21,213 bases of DNA from Nemertoderma westbladi (lineage: Eukaryota > Xenacoelomorpha > Nemertodermatida > Nemertodermatidae): assembly GCA_032718475.1 (NCBI GenBank), contig JAUCBJ010005184.1, forward strand, positions 1 to 21,213, written 5' to 3'. Shown piece after piece: positions 14,270 to 21,213 of this stretch; the stretch's first letter is position 1; each line of letters begins with the position of its first letter. A program made the translations under genes and the position numbers. The notes under the pieces are model-generated. The model was not told the origin of the DNA and ran no database searches. It saw nothing but the letters and a program-made list of their open reading frames with translations.

Positions 14270-15320
14270 ATGAACCTAGAATATACATGGATTATAGGTA
14301 GCATGGGGACACATGGGGCCATGAACCTAGAATATATATCGGTTATAGGTAGCATGGGGACACATGGGGCCATGAACCTAGAATATATATCGGTTATAGG
14401 TAGCATGGGGACACATGGGTCCATGAACCTAGAATATATATCGGTTATAGGTAGCATGGGGACACATGGGACCATGAACCTAGAATATACATGGATTATA
14501 GGTAGCATGGGGACATATGGGGCCATGAACCTAGAATATATATCGGTTATAGGTAGCATGGGGGCACATGGGGCCATGAATCTAGAATATACATGGGTTA
14601 TAGGTAACATAGGGACACATGGGGCAATGAACCTTGAATATATATCGGTTATAGGTAGCATGGGGACACATGGGGCCATGAATCTAGAATATACATGGGT
14701 TATAGGTAACATAGAGACACATGGGGCAATGAACCTAGAATATATATCGGTTATAGGTAGCATGGGGACACATGGGGCCATGAACCTAGAATATATATCG
14801 GTTATAGGTAGCATGGGGACACATGGGGTCATGAACCTAGAATATACATGGGTTATGGGTAGTATAGGGTCACATGGGGCCATGAACCTAGAATATACAT
14901 GGGTTATAGGTAACATGGGGACACATGGGGCCATGAACCTAGAATATACATGGGTTATAGGTAGTATGGGGACACATGGGGCCATGAATCTAGAATATAC
15001 ATGGGTTATAGGCAACATAGGGACACATGGGGCAATGAACCTAGAATATATATCGGTTATAGGTAGCATGGGGACACATGGGGCCATGAATCTAGAATAT
15101 ATATGGGTTATAGGTAGCATGGGGACACATGGGGCAATGAACCTAGAATCTACATGGGTTATAGGTAGCATGGGGACACATGGGGCCATGAACCTAGAAT
15201 ATACATGGGTTATAGGTAGCATGGGGACACATGGGGCCATGAACCTAGAATATACATGGGTTATAGGTAGCATGGGGACACATGGGGTAATGAACCTAGA
15301 ATATACATGGGTTATAGATG

Positions 15321-15549
15321 GGTTATAGTAGTATAGTAGATAGGAGATATATTCGGCCCTACTAAACTAACTGTTATTGTATACGTTTACGATCGATATG
15401 AAAGCCGCAGTCAATGTGAGTACGCTCACTTGACTTCATTCAGTTACTTAAAAGAAAATATCAAAATTTAGCATTGATTTGGAATTCAAAATATACGTTT
15501 TGAATTAATATTCCAATAGGCAAAGAATATTTAAAAAATAAAATGTCAC
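15321..15549. other. Single-copy junction between array and last visible exon
   Basis: About 230 bases of AT-rich sequence. On the minus strand it is the start of the intron after the donor at 15549. The array end degenerates through short repeats of TAGTATAGTAGATAG. I looked here for the missing next transporter exon, expected to carry an F-x-VP-x-x-P-like stretch, and found none. Confidence 0.7.
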
Positions 15550-15734
15550 CTGTATTTTCTTGGATTTTGTGGCTCCCGTAGAATTAGATATATAATTGCA
15601 GTCCCAATGGCCGCGAATATAAGAAGCAGAATCACTGCCCACCACACTGCGTTGAGTACCTCGTTGATGGAACATGTCAGGATTAAATGAATGCAAAGAA
15701 AATCCAAAGCCAAAATAGTCAGCAACATTGAAAC
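15550..15734 (-). CDS. Transporter exon: two helices ending REPQNPRKY
   Basis: The acceptor TTGCTTTTTTAG/G opens an exon of 61 codons plus two bases, beginning [14 protein letters not shown]. It has one hydrophobic segment at about residues 2-23 and a second at about 30-51 ([14 protein letters not shown]), then [10 protein letters not shown]. The donor CAG/GTGACA follows at 15549, leaving phase 2 with the bases AG. The arrangement matches the late helices of CAT proteins just before the conserved final pair, which must be encoded further left. Confidence 0.88.
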
Positions 15735-18700
15735 CTAAAAAAGCAATAGTATTATATGTAATTTTATTAACATAATTTAGAACAGGATAATACAGTACAC
15801 TGCATTGTCTAGTTGAAGCGAAAAAATACAACCAAGGCAGCGAGGTGGACTCTCGAAATTCCCTGAAAACTGTTTTCACCAGAAAAAGCCGATAAAATTT
15901 TATTCTAAAAAGTTATAAAATTTCAGAATTCCACTAGGGGTTTATAACGTAAATTTAACCTCCATCAATTCCAGCTGTTAATTTTCATTAGTTCGTTGAG
16001 AACTCGAGTTCGTCCAAAAGTAGCAATGGTACCAGGGAATTCCAATATAAGTTGATTCGTCAAGGGACCAAGTTACAGTTTTAATTTTTGTTCGTCATTT
16101 TTCGTATTTGATTCGATTTTCCCAGAGAGGGTTTAAATTTGCCTACGTTGGTGTCACTGTCCTGCCACGCCATCTAACTCTATCCTGTACAAACAAACAC
16201 TCACCTTCCGTCCTGTTTCTTTGGTTGCCATCGCGTTCGTCTCGACCAGACCGATCTTCGCCATAAGAATTGTCCAGTACGGTTTTATTATCGCTTCTAT
16301 TTTATCGTAGATCCTTGAACATGGATCGCAATACGGGCTGAATATACTTCCAGCATCTGCATCCTGGTATGAATATAAATAAGATGTTAACTCAATTTAC
16401 TATTACTCGATAAAATACTGAGTAAATGAAACATTTCTCGCTGCTTTACCAACTAAAGAATTAATTACAATTCGTTATGGTATTCAAATATTTTTTATGT
16501 TACTTTATATTATTATTAAAATCTCTGTGTATAATCTTTAGCATTCTAGAATTTGTTGTGTTCTAAAAAGATATTAATACAAAAACATAATATGAAATAT
16601 TGTAATTAATACTCTATATGCATCGCGTATAATGTATTAATTATAATATAATAAATTAATTAACTGATGCATGTACCAAAGTACAATAAACTTATGGTTT
16701 TAGGGTTTTCTTGCGTACCCGAAACAAGTTAATTAAATTGATATAATAGTGTTGTATAATATTTGCCAGTACACACCGTCTAAAATCTACGGTCTAGCGA
16801 GTGCGGACTGCTAGAGATCCCGGCATTCGGTGTAAAATTGATAAATTTAACCTTGAATATAATAATTGAATCATGTTATGTAGGGGAAAATAATTATTTT
16901 TTTAATTAAGATTTAAAATGCATTGTAAATTTTAATGTGGGGTCCTCCTTCGTTTTATTGTTTTAGTTTTTACTTAATTGTTATTTACACACCACTCATA
17001 TATTTTTACTCTTGATTTTACTTTATATTTTGACGTTTTCTACACTTTCTTCAACCTGTCCAATCAATCGATTTTTATGACACAACGTCGTTTAATTTAT
17101 AATTATAATGTATTTTAAGTTATTTTATCCATGTTCAGTTCGCGTGCTCTATGATGTCTTCGATTTTCTAAGCCCCTTGATCTTCTGTACTTCTGTAAAG
17201 GTGCTCTATAAATTATTATTATTATTAAAAAATATAAAATGCGTCTCACATTTAATACACAATTCTAACCCAAAGTAACCAATCACAGATCTCCAGTCTG
17301 CCATAAGTCAAAAGATAAACAACAAGGAATATTAGTTAGAAACAAAAGATATATATATCGAAAGATAAAATAAGTCAAAAGACCTTAGATCACTTGGTTT
17401 ACCATTCGAGCACGGGCCTTAATGTTCGAAAATGTTTAAATTCAGAGTTACAAACTATTGAAAACAAATCTGTTAACAAATTCATGAACTCATCATTATA
17501 AAAAATAGAACATCAGCAGCTCTTTCAGTCATCATACACATATGAAATAGAACTAACACTAGATGAGAATAATAAATTGCTCCATGTGGGTTATTCGATT
17601 ACCTCAATAATTTAATCCCAGTACAATCCAATTACTTGCGGGTCAGATCATTTTGATGTCTGAGATTGAAATTTAATCCACATCGGTAGAATGCCACCGC
17701 AGGCACTCATAGATTATGCATCAATTGTTATCGGCCTGAGCATGCAGATTGCAGAGCGTAAATATAATTTACTTTGAAGGAAATAAAGCAACACACTGTT
17801 CGTTAGTAAATATTTTCCAACAAAATAATCACCACCTCTAACTGTAAGAATTATATGTGTATTTCTTTACATATTAATAATATTTTCAAGTTATATGTAA
17901 ACCGTAATTAAATAAAAAACAATTATTAGTCCCCCCCCCCCCCCCCCCCCCCACTACTCATTTAGCTCCCATTTAAATATATATTCATAATAAATGAATT
18001 GTTGTGGGGTGGAAAATATCAACCGACCCTATTGGGGCTCGAACCCGGTACCTAGGTTTCAAACTTCAGGTTATCATCAGCCGAGTGTGTGTGTCGTAAG
18101 ACAACTGAGCTACCAAAACGGATGGAAAATGTGTGTGTCGTAAGACACAAGACACATTTTTCATCCGTCTTGGCAGCTCAGCCGATGATAACCGGTTTTG
18201 ATAACCTAGGTTTGAAACCTAGGTACCAGGTTCGAGCCGCAATAGGATCGGTTGATATTTTTCGCTATGGAGAGTATTATCACAACATAATATATATTTA
18301 AAGATTGAAGACAGAGATGAGTACTGGCCGGTACCTTTAAAGCATTCGTGTCCTATGGAAAACTTCCCTTGTCCCCTTCCAGGCCTCGAATCTATCGCCT
18401 CTGGAGCCGGAAATGCGAATTGAAGGCAACAAATTAAACTAATTATTAATCCACCAAGGTTGGACTTATACATTGTATTATGTATTGACCATTGACGAAT
18501 AAACTAACATTGTCGGTGGCCAGTAAACTACCGTCATCTATATGACTGTAGGCCCCTTCCTGGTAACTGTGGGGCGGATTTGGGTCGTTAGCTCTCTCAT
18601 CCTCTTCGGGTATCGGTTGGTTCTGCAGTGGCTTAGTCGTGCGTCGGTCCGGTTGGTATCGTAGTATGAGAACCTGGATATAATAATGTGTAATAATGGT

Positions 18701-21173
18701 AATGAAAAATCTTGATTAGTGAATTAATTATATTTATAATAAACTAAATAATTAAAGATGCTAATAGTTAATTTCTCCTTACTGATAGGTATGAACAACA
18801 AATGAAATAAAAACTGGCAGGAGCCCGAGACTTACATGCAGGAAGGCTTTCTCAGGAAGTAAAGTAAGTAAAGGTAGAGTGAACCACATCTTGCGCCTAT
18901 CACGTATCTGATTGTTACTAAAGGAAGTATATTAGGCCATTCCCAGCCTCACTGACATAGAAGATGCGAAGGAACATACAACGAACCAAACTGCCAACAC
19001 TCAAAACATCCCCGACGTCTCTCTCGCTTATAGTGCCCGTAGCGAACTGATTACCGACTGTGACAGATGTTGGGGAATATGGTTCCCAGTAAGGGCTGAT
19101 ACACATGCAGTAGTACAGAGTACATAGAACATCAGGCAATCATCCCAGGCATGGAAATCGATCAACTTGCTTACCCAACCATAAAGGTTAAGGAAGAATC
19201 ACCAGCCGATCGCCACAATAAATTGAAGGCCTACTTTGAAACACTCCTCAATAATGAGAGTATTGCTTGATAACTTTATAGAAGTAAAAGTGTATGAGTC
19301 TGTACTCCCAGATATTCCCATTGGTGATGAAGGCTGCTGCAAAGAGCATTAAGACCAATCGTGCCAGTGGAGTAGATGGTGTTCCCCCTGAGGTCTTTAA
19401 AATACCTGAGTGTTTAAAGCTCATCTATCCCATCATAGTAGACATGTACCGAACAACAAGAGTCCCACAAGAAATGAAAACAAATAAGTTGGTGCCAGTT
19501 CCCAAGAAGGGCAACCTAACACTCTATGGTTCTTTTCGGGGAATCTCATTGATCTCGATTGCTGCAAAGCTATACAATAGAATTCTATTAAATCGCATCA
19601 GCGATCCAATTGAGAGACTGCTCCGTGGAAATCAGAATGGGTTCCGTAAAGGTCGTGGGACCATGGAGCCCATTTTGGCACTTAGAAGGATAATTGAAGA
19701 GTTATCAAAAAAGAAAGACAGGCATCTGGCTGTTATCTTTGTTGACTTCTTCAAGGCCTATGATTCAGTCTCTCGCTCACGTATGTTCAGCACACTTTCA
19801 TTATATGGGATTCCTGATGAAATTATTGCAGCAATCAGATCAGTATACGATGGTTCGACAACATTTGTGTCTACTGTTGATGGTGACACAGAACCAATTG
19901 AAGTCCCCGGAAGTCAGGTGCGGACCTTCGAATACGTAAGGGAAAGGCATGGGCAGCCTTAAATAGGCTTTCCAGGATTTGGAAGTCACAGATAATTAAT
20001 CGGAAACGTAATGTCCGATAATTTAGAGCAGCAGTAGTTCCAGTACTCCTCTACGGGAGTCCATGCTGGGCTCTAACTGCTGAGGACACCAAATCTCTGG
20101 ATGGCACATTCACAAGAATGCTACGCCGGGTTCATTGTGTCAAGTACAATGCACACATCTCCAACCAGACACTATATAACATTGGAGGTGTCTCATTGGT
20201 TCCCCCAAGCTTGACACTAGAACAAAATCGCCTCCGCTTTGCAGGACATTGCTTTCGCCGTGAGGACCAGCCAGTGCATAATCTTGTGCTTTGGCAGCCT
20301 CATGGAGTGAATAAGCATGGTGGACAGCCCATGACTTTCTTGAGACGCATCTTAAAGGACACTGGCCTTGAAGATGCGGATGATCTAGCAAATGTCATGG
20401 GTGATAGGGAGTTGTGGCGGTGCAATTTTGTCGACAAGCCGGCACAGCATTCTTAAAAATGCAGCTGCAATGCAGCATGCCGATCCTAGTAGTATGAGCT
20501 GATCGATTAACATCTGTCATGCTGATCACGGGTTCCATGCATCTCTGAGTGTCCGTTCGATTTTAATTTATTTTGTTGTACAAATTATTGTATAGATACA
20601 AATGGTTATGTTTTTTATTTTTACTATTAACATCATGAATTAAATATAATAGAAATATTATAATATGTAAAGAGAACACGTATGGGGGGACTTCGGCGCA
20701 GGACGAAGTAGTCTACATGAGTAGCAATAAAATTATTAGACCTGGTCACTCCTCCTAGCGGCCGAGAGAGGAACTATATATGTTTGTCTGTACAAATAAT
20801 TTATAAACTTTTAGACTAACTATGAACCAATATCACCTATGATGGACACTGACAGACTTACTAGAGTTAAAACATTTCCAACGACGACAGACGGTCCATT
20901 AATTATACCGCTAAGCTAAGGATAACCTAGACTTCGTGGCTCGTCCCACATATAGATAATGAAAAAATATATTTATATTCCAAATGTTATTAATAAATTT
21001 CTTATTAACTAACACAGCATGTTACCAGGGTATAGGCTAACAGAGTTCCTATGGACATCATCTCCACTAGATCGTGTAAACTTATAAGAAGGGCCAATAG
21101 GGCAGCTATTACTCCAGATACTATAGTGGCTATCAGGGGTGTGTTCGTGTAATTGTTGATTCTATTAAAAAAT
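15550..21173 (-). CDS. SLC7A-like: Cationic amino acid transporter (SLC7, CAT type), internal exons, partial
   Basis: Proteins of this family are multi-pass plasma-membrane carriers that take up arginine, lysine and related amino acids. The coding parts are join 21173-21014, 18673-18509, 16363-16205 and 15734-15550, giving about 222 residues. The strongest evidence is the first two exons. Exon 1 holds [10 protein letters not shown] and [12 protein letters not shown]; exon 2 continues directly with VLILRYQPD, a family hallmark at the end of a membrane helix. A hydrophilic, proline-rich and acidic loop follows, as is usual in CATs. The last exon has two hydrophobic segments and ends in REPQNPRKY, which matches the RQPxxxxK stretch before the final helices. 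All junctions keep frame. The 5' exons lie beyond 21,173 and the 3' exons beyond the left edge, past the array. I am sure of the family; substrate and paralogue are not determinable. Confidence 0.9.
15735..16204 (-). other. Intron (470 bp)
   Basis: AT-rich intron bounded by GTGAGT at 16204 and TTTTTTAG ending at 15735. It holds only chance ORFs, including the 5' part of a 124-codon one that runs from 15879 into exon 15734-15550 in another frame. I see no repeat or RNA gene in it. Confidence 0.8.
16205..16363 (-). CDS. Transporter exon: loop and approach to next helix
   Basis: The acceptor ATTCATACCAG/G and the donor GGAAG/GTGAGT (at 16204) are both strong and enclose exactly 53 codons. The product begins [15 protein letters not shown] and ends ATKETGRK. 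It is a loop segment with a CDPC pair of cysteines and a moderately hydrophobic stretch near [13 protein letters not shown]. This portion is poorly conserved across CATs, so the assignment rests on splice sites, open frame and position between clear family exons. Confidence 0.8.
16773..16833. repeat. Cluster of small hairpins
   Basis: Within about 60 bases there are three complementary pairs. ACACCG at 16773 pairs with CGGTGT at 16828. ACCGT at 16775 pairs with ACGGT at 16789. CTAGC at 16794 pairs with GCTAG at 16810. The first two compete with each other. It is GC-richer than its surroundings. I do not recognise a known RNA family. Confidence 0.4.
17931..17952. repeat. Homopolymer of 22 C
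   Basis: An uninterrupted run of 22 C lies 59 bases left of the tRNA-like inverted pair. It may be a tail or slippage product linked to the left copy, since that copy points towards it. The length of such a run is prone to sequencing error. Confidence 0.9.
18012..18120 (-). repeat. tRNA-like (SINE-type) copy, minus strand
   Basis: On the minus strand this reads GGTAGCTCAGTTG, an almost perfect RNA polymerase III A box. About 50 bases later comes GGGTTCGAGCCCC, a perfect B box and T-arm. Between them lies an extra stretch with TCTTACGACACACACAC that the partner copy lacks. The spacing is longer than in an ordinary tRNA and the acceptor stem is not convincing, so I call it a tRNA-derived repeat or pseudogene rather than a working tRNA. 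Confidence 0.6.
18165..18262 (+). repeat. tRNA-like (SINE-type) copy, plus strand
   Basis: This copy runs in the opposite direction to its neighbour. It carries GGCAGCTCAGCCG (degenerate A box) and GGTTCGAGCC (B box). Bases 18210-18262 are the reverse complement of 18012-18064 with about four mismatches. The two copies share the downstream tail GGTTGATATTTT. Between the boxes a CCTAGG palindrome occurs twice (ACCTAGGT twice) and can form a hairpin. Confidence 0.6.
18509..18673 (-). CDS. Transporter exon: VLILRYQPD and cytoplasmic loop
   Basis: The acceptor TATATCCAG/G is followed by 55 codons. The exon starts [11 protein letters not shown], the end of a helix and its basic flank, then runs into a hydrophilic loop containing PIPEEDER and many P, N and D residues. 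I place the end at 18509 before GTTAGT, giving ...LLATDN and a phase-0 junction. An alternative donor lies about 16 bases earlier (GTAGTT after GATGACG). It would also keep frame if the next exon used the AG 7 bases further in, so the exact boundary is uncertain. Confidence 0.85.
19294..19962 (+). pseudogene. Reverse transcriptase N-terminal half, truncated
   Basis: The frame shows a typical LINE reverse transcriptase order. [15 protein letters not shown] comes first, then the nucleotide-binding region with LVPVPKKGN and FRGISLIS, then [17 protein letters not shown]. Motif A follows as [13 protein letters not shown] with the first catalytic aspartate. After about [10 protein letters not shown] the homology ends. 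The expected motif B and the catalytic motif with two aspartates are missing, and the frame stops at 19,962. The start at 19,294 is simply the first ATG; real homology begins at about NRASG, and the part before it is frameshifted. No active enzyme can be made. Confidence 0.88.
19924..20456 (+). pseudogene. Retrotransposon C-terminal region, broken
   Basis: In a different frame from the RT half, this begins [19 protein letters not shown], continues after in-frame stops with [12 protein letters not shown] and RMLRRV, and then [17 protein letters not shown] and MGDRELWR. These are hallmarks of the C-terminal domain of a common invertebrate LINE group. Two adjacent stops (TAATTTAG, around 20,020) and the missing catalytic centre upstream show it is dead. 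The part from 20,118 on is open for 112 codons. Confidence 0.82.
21014..21173 (-). CDS. Transporter exon with TPLIAT and SIGTLLAY motifs
   Basis: The acceptor reads CTTCCAG/A on the minus strand. One base completes the preceding codon, then 53 codons follow, beginning [16 protein letters not shown]. The exon ends ...LVTCC before the donor GTTAGT at 21013. It carries two hydrophobic stretches, residues about 13-30 and 39-53, separated by the short charged loop LHDLVEMM. These are among the best conserved parts of CAT proteins. The donor has the uncommon T at position +3, but the phase-0 junction to VLILRYQPD supports it. Confidence 0.9.
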
Positions 21174-21213
21174 CTGGAAGAAAAATATATTTTATTATTC
21201 GATTACATAAATA

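Larger units (their letters stand above)
1..15320. repeat. Giant 51-bp minisatellite array, about 300 units, probably intronic
   Basis: A 51-bp unit beginning ATGAACCTAGAATATACATG and ending ACACATGGGGCC repeats head to tail without interruption from the first base to about 15,320, where it decays into short slippage repeats of GGGTTATAG. The window opens inside the array, so the true length is greater. In plus-strand frame the unit reads MNLEYTWVIGSMGTHGA; in minus-strand frame it reads MAPCVPMLPITHVYSRF. A few units have lengths other than 51 bp (52, 53, 50 or 49), and these end the long ORFs. Common variants are CTCAAATAT for CTAGAATAT, TATATATCGG for TATACATGGG, GGATTATAGG, GGTATCATGG, TTAGCATAGG and GTAACATAGG. 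There are no unique spacers, so this is not CRISPR. The transporter exons to the right place it in an intron on the template (plus) strand. Most differences are amino-acid changing in either frame, so I infer no protein-level constraint. Confidence 0.97.
16364..18508 (-). other. Intron (about 2.1 kb) with tRNA-like repeats and poly-C
   Basis: AT-rich, non-coding in all frames that I can support. It contains a compact set of hairpins at 16773-16833, an ATT run at 17212-17226, a 22-base C run at 17931-17952 and the tRNA-like inverted pair at 18012-18262. The rest (about 16,850-17,900) shows no gene or named element. Confidence 0.75.
19193..20456 (+). mobile_element. Degenerate, internally deleted non-LTR (LINE-like) retrotransposon
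   Basis: Three blocks in order on the plus strand resemble one retrotransposon polyprotein. The first is a short pre-RT piece with [11 protein letters not shown] (19193-19267, then a stop). The second is the N-terminal half of reverse transcriptase (19294 to about 19,905). The third is the C-terminal region (about 19,924-20,456). The pieces are in different frames and the catalytic middle is missing. The 5' end with the endonuclease is absent, which is usual for truncated LINE copies. It lies antisense to the transporter and looks inactive. Confidence 0.85.
18674..21013 (-). other. Intron (about 2.3 kb) with an antisense retrotransposon
   Basis: Bounded by GTTAGT at 21013 and the acceptor before 18673. 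The retrotransposon remnant occupies about 19,193-20,456. The stretch 18,680-19,190 contains chance ORFs on both strands that I do not recognise. The stretch 20,457-21,010 may include the element's 3' untranslated end but shows no diagnostic tail. Confidence 0.75.

Noticed and set aside
1-15320. CRISPR array
   Set aside because: The repeats are contiguous 51-bp units with no unique spacers, and the flanking gene is a spliced animal gene.
1-15320. Telomeric or centromeric satellite
   Set aside because: GGGTTATAGG only resembles a telomere word, and the array abuts gene exons. A centromere role cannot be supported from this window.
7656-15328. Giant repeat proteins of 500-913 codons on both strands
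   Set aside because: They follow from a 51-bp unit lacking a stop in one frame of each strand. Variants change residues freely, both strands are equally open, and the frames end only at units of odd length.
15505-15879. 124-codon minus-strand ORF
   Set aside because: It overlaps the transporter exon 15734-15550 in another frame, runs through the splice acceptor into intron sequence and has no recognisable domain.
18012-18100. Hammerhead ribozyme in the left tRNA-like copy (CTGATGA then GAAAC on the minus strand, GGGTC further on)
   Set aside because: The core words and a short stem III are present, but the sequence before CTGATGA does not pair with the sequence after GTC, and stem II is weak. 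The partner copy has CCGATGA.
18165-18262. Functional tRNA gene
   Set aside because: The A and B box spacing is too long and no good acceptor stem or anticodon arm can be drawn.
18219-18473. 84-codon minus-strand ORF with a signal-peptide-like start ([16 protein letters not shown])
   Set aside because: It lies in the intron after the exon 18673-18509 and its 3' end overlaps the tRNA-like repeat. An acceptor-like site at about 18,420 and a donor-like GTACCG at about 18,336 enclose a possible exon, but its phases do not fit between the flanking exons.
18918-19139. 73-codon minus-strand ORF and the overlapping plus-strand open stretch
   Set aside because: No recognisable domain or splice context; it lies in an intron next to the retrotransposon remnant.
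20140-20391. 83-codon minus-strand ORF
   Set aside because: It is the antisense shadow of the retrotransposon C-terminal region.

Overview
This 21.2 kb window is animal nuclear DNA, probably from an invertebrate. The evidence is a multi-exon cationic amino acid transporter gene of the SLC7 (CAT) type, AT-rich introns, a decayed non-LTR retrotransposon of a kind widespread in invertebrates, and a pair of tRNA-like repeats. I cannot name the species from the sequence. Nothing suggests bacterial DNA. Layout. (1) Bases 1 to about 15,320 are one uninterrupted tandem array of a 51-bp unit, roughly 300 copies. The window starts inside it, so its left end is not seen. The left 2.9 kb is almost uniform; the rest is a mosaic of unit variants with nested duplications and higher-order repeats. 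(2) Bases 15,550 to 21,173 hold four coding exons of the transporter on the minus strand, read from right to left. The exons are 21173-21014, 18673-18509, 16363-16205 and 15734-15550. Their phases join without a stop. (3) The introns between them contain a broken retrotransposon (about 19,193-20,456, plus strand, antisense to the gene), two head-to-head tRNA-like copies forming an inverted repeat (18,012-18,262), a 22-base C run and small simple repeats. How it fits together. Exon 15734-15550 ends at a good splice donor in the middle of a conserved transporter motif (REPQNPRKY). The next exon should encode the last transmembrane segments, but it is not found between that donor and the array. 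The array therefore most likely lies inside an intron of at least 15.5 kb, with the 3' exons beyond the left edge. The 51-bp unit is a multiple of three and has one stop-free frame on each strand, so it produces ORFs of up to about 900 codons both ways. These look like by-products of the unit length: the variants change amino acids freely and both strands are open alike. Two points deserve a test. Every minus-strand unit carries a splice-acceptor-like site (CTATAAC then TTCTAG/G), and joining the last visible exon to such a site would enter exactly the open frame. The array also records its own history through marker units, from unit-level bursts to a 1,328-bp block duplication.
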